NCBI GenBank assembly: GCA_035559315.1
Contig: DATMBJ010000186.1
Span: 1 to 6,685 of the forward strand
Direction: 5' to 3'
Length of the DNA stretch: 6,685 bases
Source: DATLZM01 sp035559315
GTDB taxonomy: Bacteria > Actinomycetota > UBA4738 > HRBIN12
Part shown: one piece after another, positions 4,901 through 6,685 of the stretch
Layout: every line of letters begins with the position of its first letter
Numbering within the stretch: the stretch's first letter is position 1
Position numbers and translations under genes: made by a program
Notes under the pieces: model-generated
Seen by the model: the letters and a program-made list of their open reading frames with translations, nothing else
Database searches by the model: none
Told to the model about the DNA's origin: nothing

Positions 4901-5839
4901 GTGCCCGGAACGATCCCACCGCCTGAGCCCCGCGCCGTCGACCTCGACGGGCCGGTGCGCTACGTGGAGTGGGAGGGGCCGGCCGGCCGGACGTTCGTCC
5001 TGGTCCACGGGCTCGGCGGCTCCCACGCGAACTGGATGCTCGTCGGCCCGGGGCTCGCCGCGCACGGTCGGGTCCTCGCCCTCGACCTCCCCGGGTTCGG
5101 GCGCACGCCGCTGGCCGGACGGAGCCCGGGGCTCGCCTCGCTCCGCGCCACGCTCTCGGCCTTCGTGCGGGAGGTCGCCGGCGGGCGGGCCGTGATCGCC
5201 GGGAACTCGATGGGCGGAACCCTCGCGATCCTCCAGGGCGCGCTCGAGCCCGACACCGTCGAGGGCCTGGTCCTCACCGGTCCGGCCCTCCCCATCTCGC
5301 GCGCGGCGGTCCCGTCGCCGGTCGCCCTGGGCTCCTTCACGCTTTACCGGGTGCCCGTGGTGGGGGAGTTCGTGGTCTCCCAGCGGTTCGCCCGGGTCCC
5401 ACCGGAGCTCCAGGTCCGGATCGGGTTCCGGATCCTGGCCGGCGACCCCCGCGCGATCGGGGAGGAGGTCGTCCGGGCCCACGCCGAGATCCTCCGGGAG
5501 CACGCCCACGACCCCGAGGCGGCCGCCGCGTTCGTGGGGGCGGCCCGCTCTCTGCTCCGGCTGCTGTGGCGCCCGAGGGCCTACCGGCACCTCATGGCCC
5601 GCGTGCGCGCGCCCGTCCTGCTCCTCCACGGCCGGCGCGACCCGCTGGTCCCGGTGGCCTACGCCCGCCAGGCGGTCATGGAGAACCCCTCTTGGCGCCT
5701 CCGGGTGTTCCCCGGCCTGGGGCACGTCCCGCAGCTCGAGGACCCCGAGCGCTGGCTGGCGAGGGTCGAGGCCTGGCTCGCCGACGAGCTCCCCGCCCCG
5801 GTCCCCGAGGCAGCCCCCACGCTCCCGGCGCGCACCTGA
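4901..5839 (+). CDS. Alpha/beta-hydrolase fold protein (esterase/lipase-like)
   Basis: This is a 312-residue serine hydrolase of the alpha/beta fold, probably cytoplasmic as no signal peptide is seen. The oxyanion-hole motif HGLGG is at 36-40. The nucleophile elbow is GNSMGG (101-106) with S103, the acid is D247 in LLLHGRRDPLVPV (241-253), and the catalytic base is H275 in PGLGHVPQLEDPERW. A largely helical cap lies at about 130-230. A Ser nucleophile points to an esterase, lipase, thioesterase or C-C bond hydrolase rather than a dehalogenase or epoxide hydrolase, which use Asp. GTG 4901 was chosen because of the TACGCT-N6-GTG arrangement; ATG 4853, 16 codons upstream, would place the start 9 bp from the permease start and has no ribosome site. 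The substrate is unknown. The gene converges on the WS/DGAT gene, 56 bp apart, with no clear terminator between. Confidence 0.88.
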   Translation: MPGTIPPPEPRAVDLDGPVRYVEWEGPAGRTFVLVHGLGGSHANWMLVGPGLAAHGRVLALDLPGFGRTPLAGRSPGLASLRATLSAFVREVAGGRAVIAGNSMGGTLAILQGALEPDTVEGLVLTGPALPISRAAVPSPVALGSFTLYRVPVVGEFVVSQRFARVPPELQVRIGFRILAGDPRAIGEEVVRAHAEILREHAHDPEAAAAFVGAARSLLRLLWRPRAYRHLMARVRAPVLLLHGRRDPLVPVAYARQAVMENPSWRLRVFPGLGHVPQLEDPERWLARVEAWLADELPAPVPEAAPTLPART

Positions 5840-5895
5840 ACGCCCTCCGCGCGGCCCCGACGCCTCTCCGCGCCGCGCCGACGCTCCCCGCCGGT

Positions 5896-6685
5896 CTAGA
5901 TGCCCGCCGCCTTGGCCAGGGCCTCGACCTGTTCCTCGATCGCCGAGGCCAGCCGGTCCAGGTCCGGCATCCGGTCGCGGTCGCCGGTGAGGCCGAAGGC
6001 CATCGTCCCCGCGAGGCTCGTGCACCCGATGGAGAGCGCGACGTTCTCGGCGAGCGGCATCGCCGGGTAGCTCGCGAGCAGGCGGGCGCCGCACAGGTAC
6101 ACCGGGACCTGGGGGGCCGGCACGTTCGACACCACCACGTTGAACCAGCGGCCGCGGGAGACCAGGCGCGCAGCGGCGGCGAGCAGCACGGGCGGCGCCA
6201 GGGCCCCGAGGCCGATCACGGCGTCGGCCCCGATCGCCGTGCCGCGGAGGTGCGCGGCCGCCCGCCGGACCGCGGCGTGACGCCGCCTGGGCGACATCGG
6301 GCCCACCGGGACGTCGACGAAGGCCGGCGCGATCCGGTTCCCGACGAGGTCCCGCTCGTCCCGCGCCCGGAGCGAGACCGGGACCATGACCCGGACGGTC
6401 CGGCCCCGGGTCGGCTCCCGGCGGGCCCGCAGGAGGTCGTGGACCGCCCCCGCCACCACCGTGAGGACCACGTCGTTCACGGTCCCCCCGAGGGCCCGCT
6501 TGATCGCCCGGAACCGCTCGAAGGGGGCGTCGGCCATCGCGAACCGCCGCGCGGTCCCGACCCGCCCGTCGAAGGGCCCGGCGGGCGGGAGGCCCATGCC
6601 CAGGATCCGGGCCGCGCCGAGGATGGCGGCGGCCCCGCCCACCGCCGCCGCGAGGGGCGTCCGGACCGCGCGCCGGAGGGCCCCG
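5896..6685 (-). CDS. WS/DGAT-type acyltransferase, C-terminal part (gene continues past the window)
   Basis: The 262 visible residues are the C-terminal part of a wax ester synthase/acyl-CoA:diacylglycerol acyltransferase, which makes storage triacylglycerol or wax ester from acyl-CoA at the inner membrane and lipid bodies. The frame is open to the right edge; the GTG at 6642 is internal, since the family runs to about 450-480 residues. The N-terminal half with the catalytic HHxxxDG motif is outside. Counting from the first full codon at 6684, visible family motifs are GGTVNDVVL (66-74, containing the conserved ND), VPVSLR (101-106), LVGNRIAP (113-120), NVVVSNVPAPQVPVYLCGA (182-200) and MPLAENVALSIG (209-220). 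The C terminus is complete and carries no extra domain. In actinobacteria these genes are often multicopy, and some members have weak or no measurable activity, so the product (triacylglycerol or wax ester) is undecided. Confidence 0.88.
   Translation of the reverse strand, partial: GALRRAVRTPLAAAVGGAAAILGAARILGMGLPPAGPFDGRVGTARRFAMADAPFERFRAIKRALGGTVNDVVLTVVAGAVHDLLRARREPTRGRTVRVMVPVSLRARDERDLVGNRIAPAFVDVPVGPMSPRRRHAAVRRAAAHLRGTAIGADAVIGLGALAPPVLLAAAARLVSRGRWFNVVVSNVPAPQVPVYLCGARLLASYPAMPLAENVALSIGCTSLAGTMAFGLTGDRDRMPDLDRLASAIEEQVEALAKAAGI

Noticed and set aside
5840..5895. Bidirectional terminator between the convergent hydrolase and WS/DGAT genes
   Set aside because: The 56 bp are rich in GCG/CGC and contain a near-repeat beginning CGACGC, but no convincing stem followed by a T-run on either strand.
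4856..6094. 412-codon minus-strand frame antisense to the hydrolase
   Set aside because: It is a compositional shadow: no motifs, and it overlaps two genes with intact catalytic signatures.

Overview
The window is a very G+C-rich stretch (above 70% by eye, with G or C at nearly every third codon position). It reads like ordinary chromosome of an actinomycete-type bacterium (Actinomycetota). This is inferred from base composition, a primary-like sigma-70 gene, a wax-ester/diacylglycerol acyltransferase gene, and several start codons that sit directly behind a TANNNT box, as expected for leaderless mRNAs. The exact lineage cannot be read from the window. I see no tRNA, rRNA, CRISPR array, insertion sequence or phage gene.

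Layout. On the minus strand, 80-1237 encodes a FAD-dependent amine/amino-acid oxidoreductase of the DAO family. Divergent from it, 1359-2024 (plus) encodes a PlsC-type 1-acylglycerol-3-phosphate acyltransferase. Tail-to-tail with that, 2044-2466 (minus) encodes a 140-residue degenerate receiver-like protein with four cysteines. Upstream of it on the same strand, 2640-3569 encodes a sigma-70 (RpoD/SigA-like, probably group 2) factor. A 341-bp non-coding region (3570-3910) carries the sigma promoter, an LexA-box-like dyad and a terminator. Then come an EamA/DMT 10-TM permease (3911-4843, minus), a divergent alpha/beta hydrolase (4901-5839, plus), and the C-terminal part of a WS/DGAT acyltransferase (5896-6685, minus) that runs off the right edge.

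The most interesting part is 2044-3890. The sigma gene has a good housekeeping promoter (TTTACA-N17-TAGGAT). Seven bases upstream of the -35 lies TCGAAC-CGTC-GTTCAA, which matches 11 of the 12 defined bases of the Gram-positive LexA box. The sigma factor keeps the -10-reading residues but has unusual residues in the -35 recognition helix. Behind it, with no visible promoter of its own, lies the cysteine-bearing pseudo-receiver. The 173-bp gap between them holds an 11-bp perfect hairpin and two mutually exclusive hairpins that look like an attenuator. Inference: this may be a damage- or redox-linked sigma/pseudo-receiver unit.

The rest is looser. PlsC, WS/DGAT and perhaps the hydrolase suggest glycerolipid and storage-lipid metabolism, but they are separate transcription units rather than one operon.
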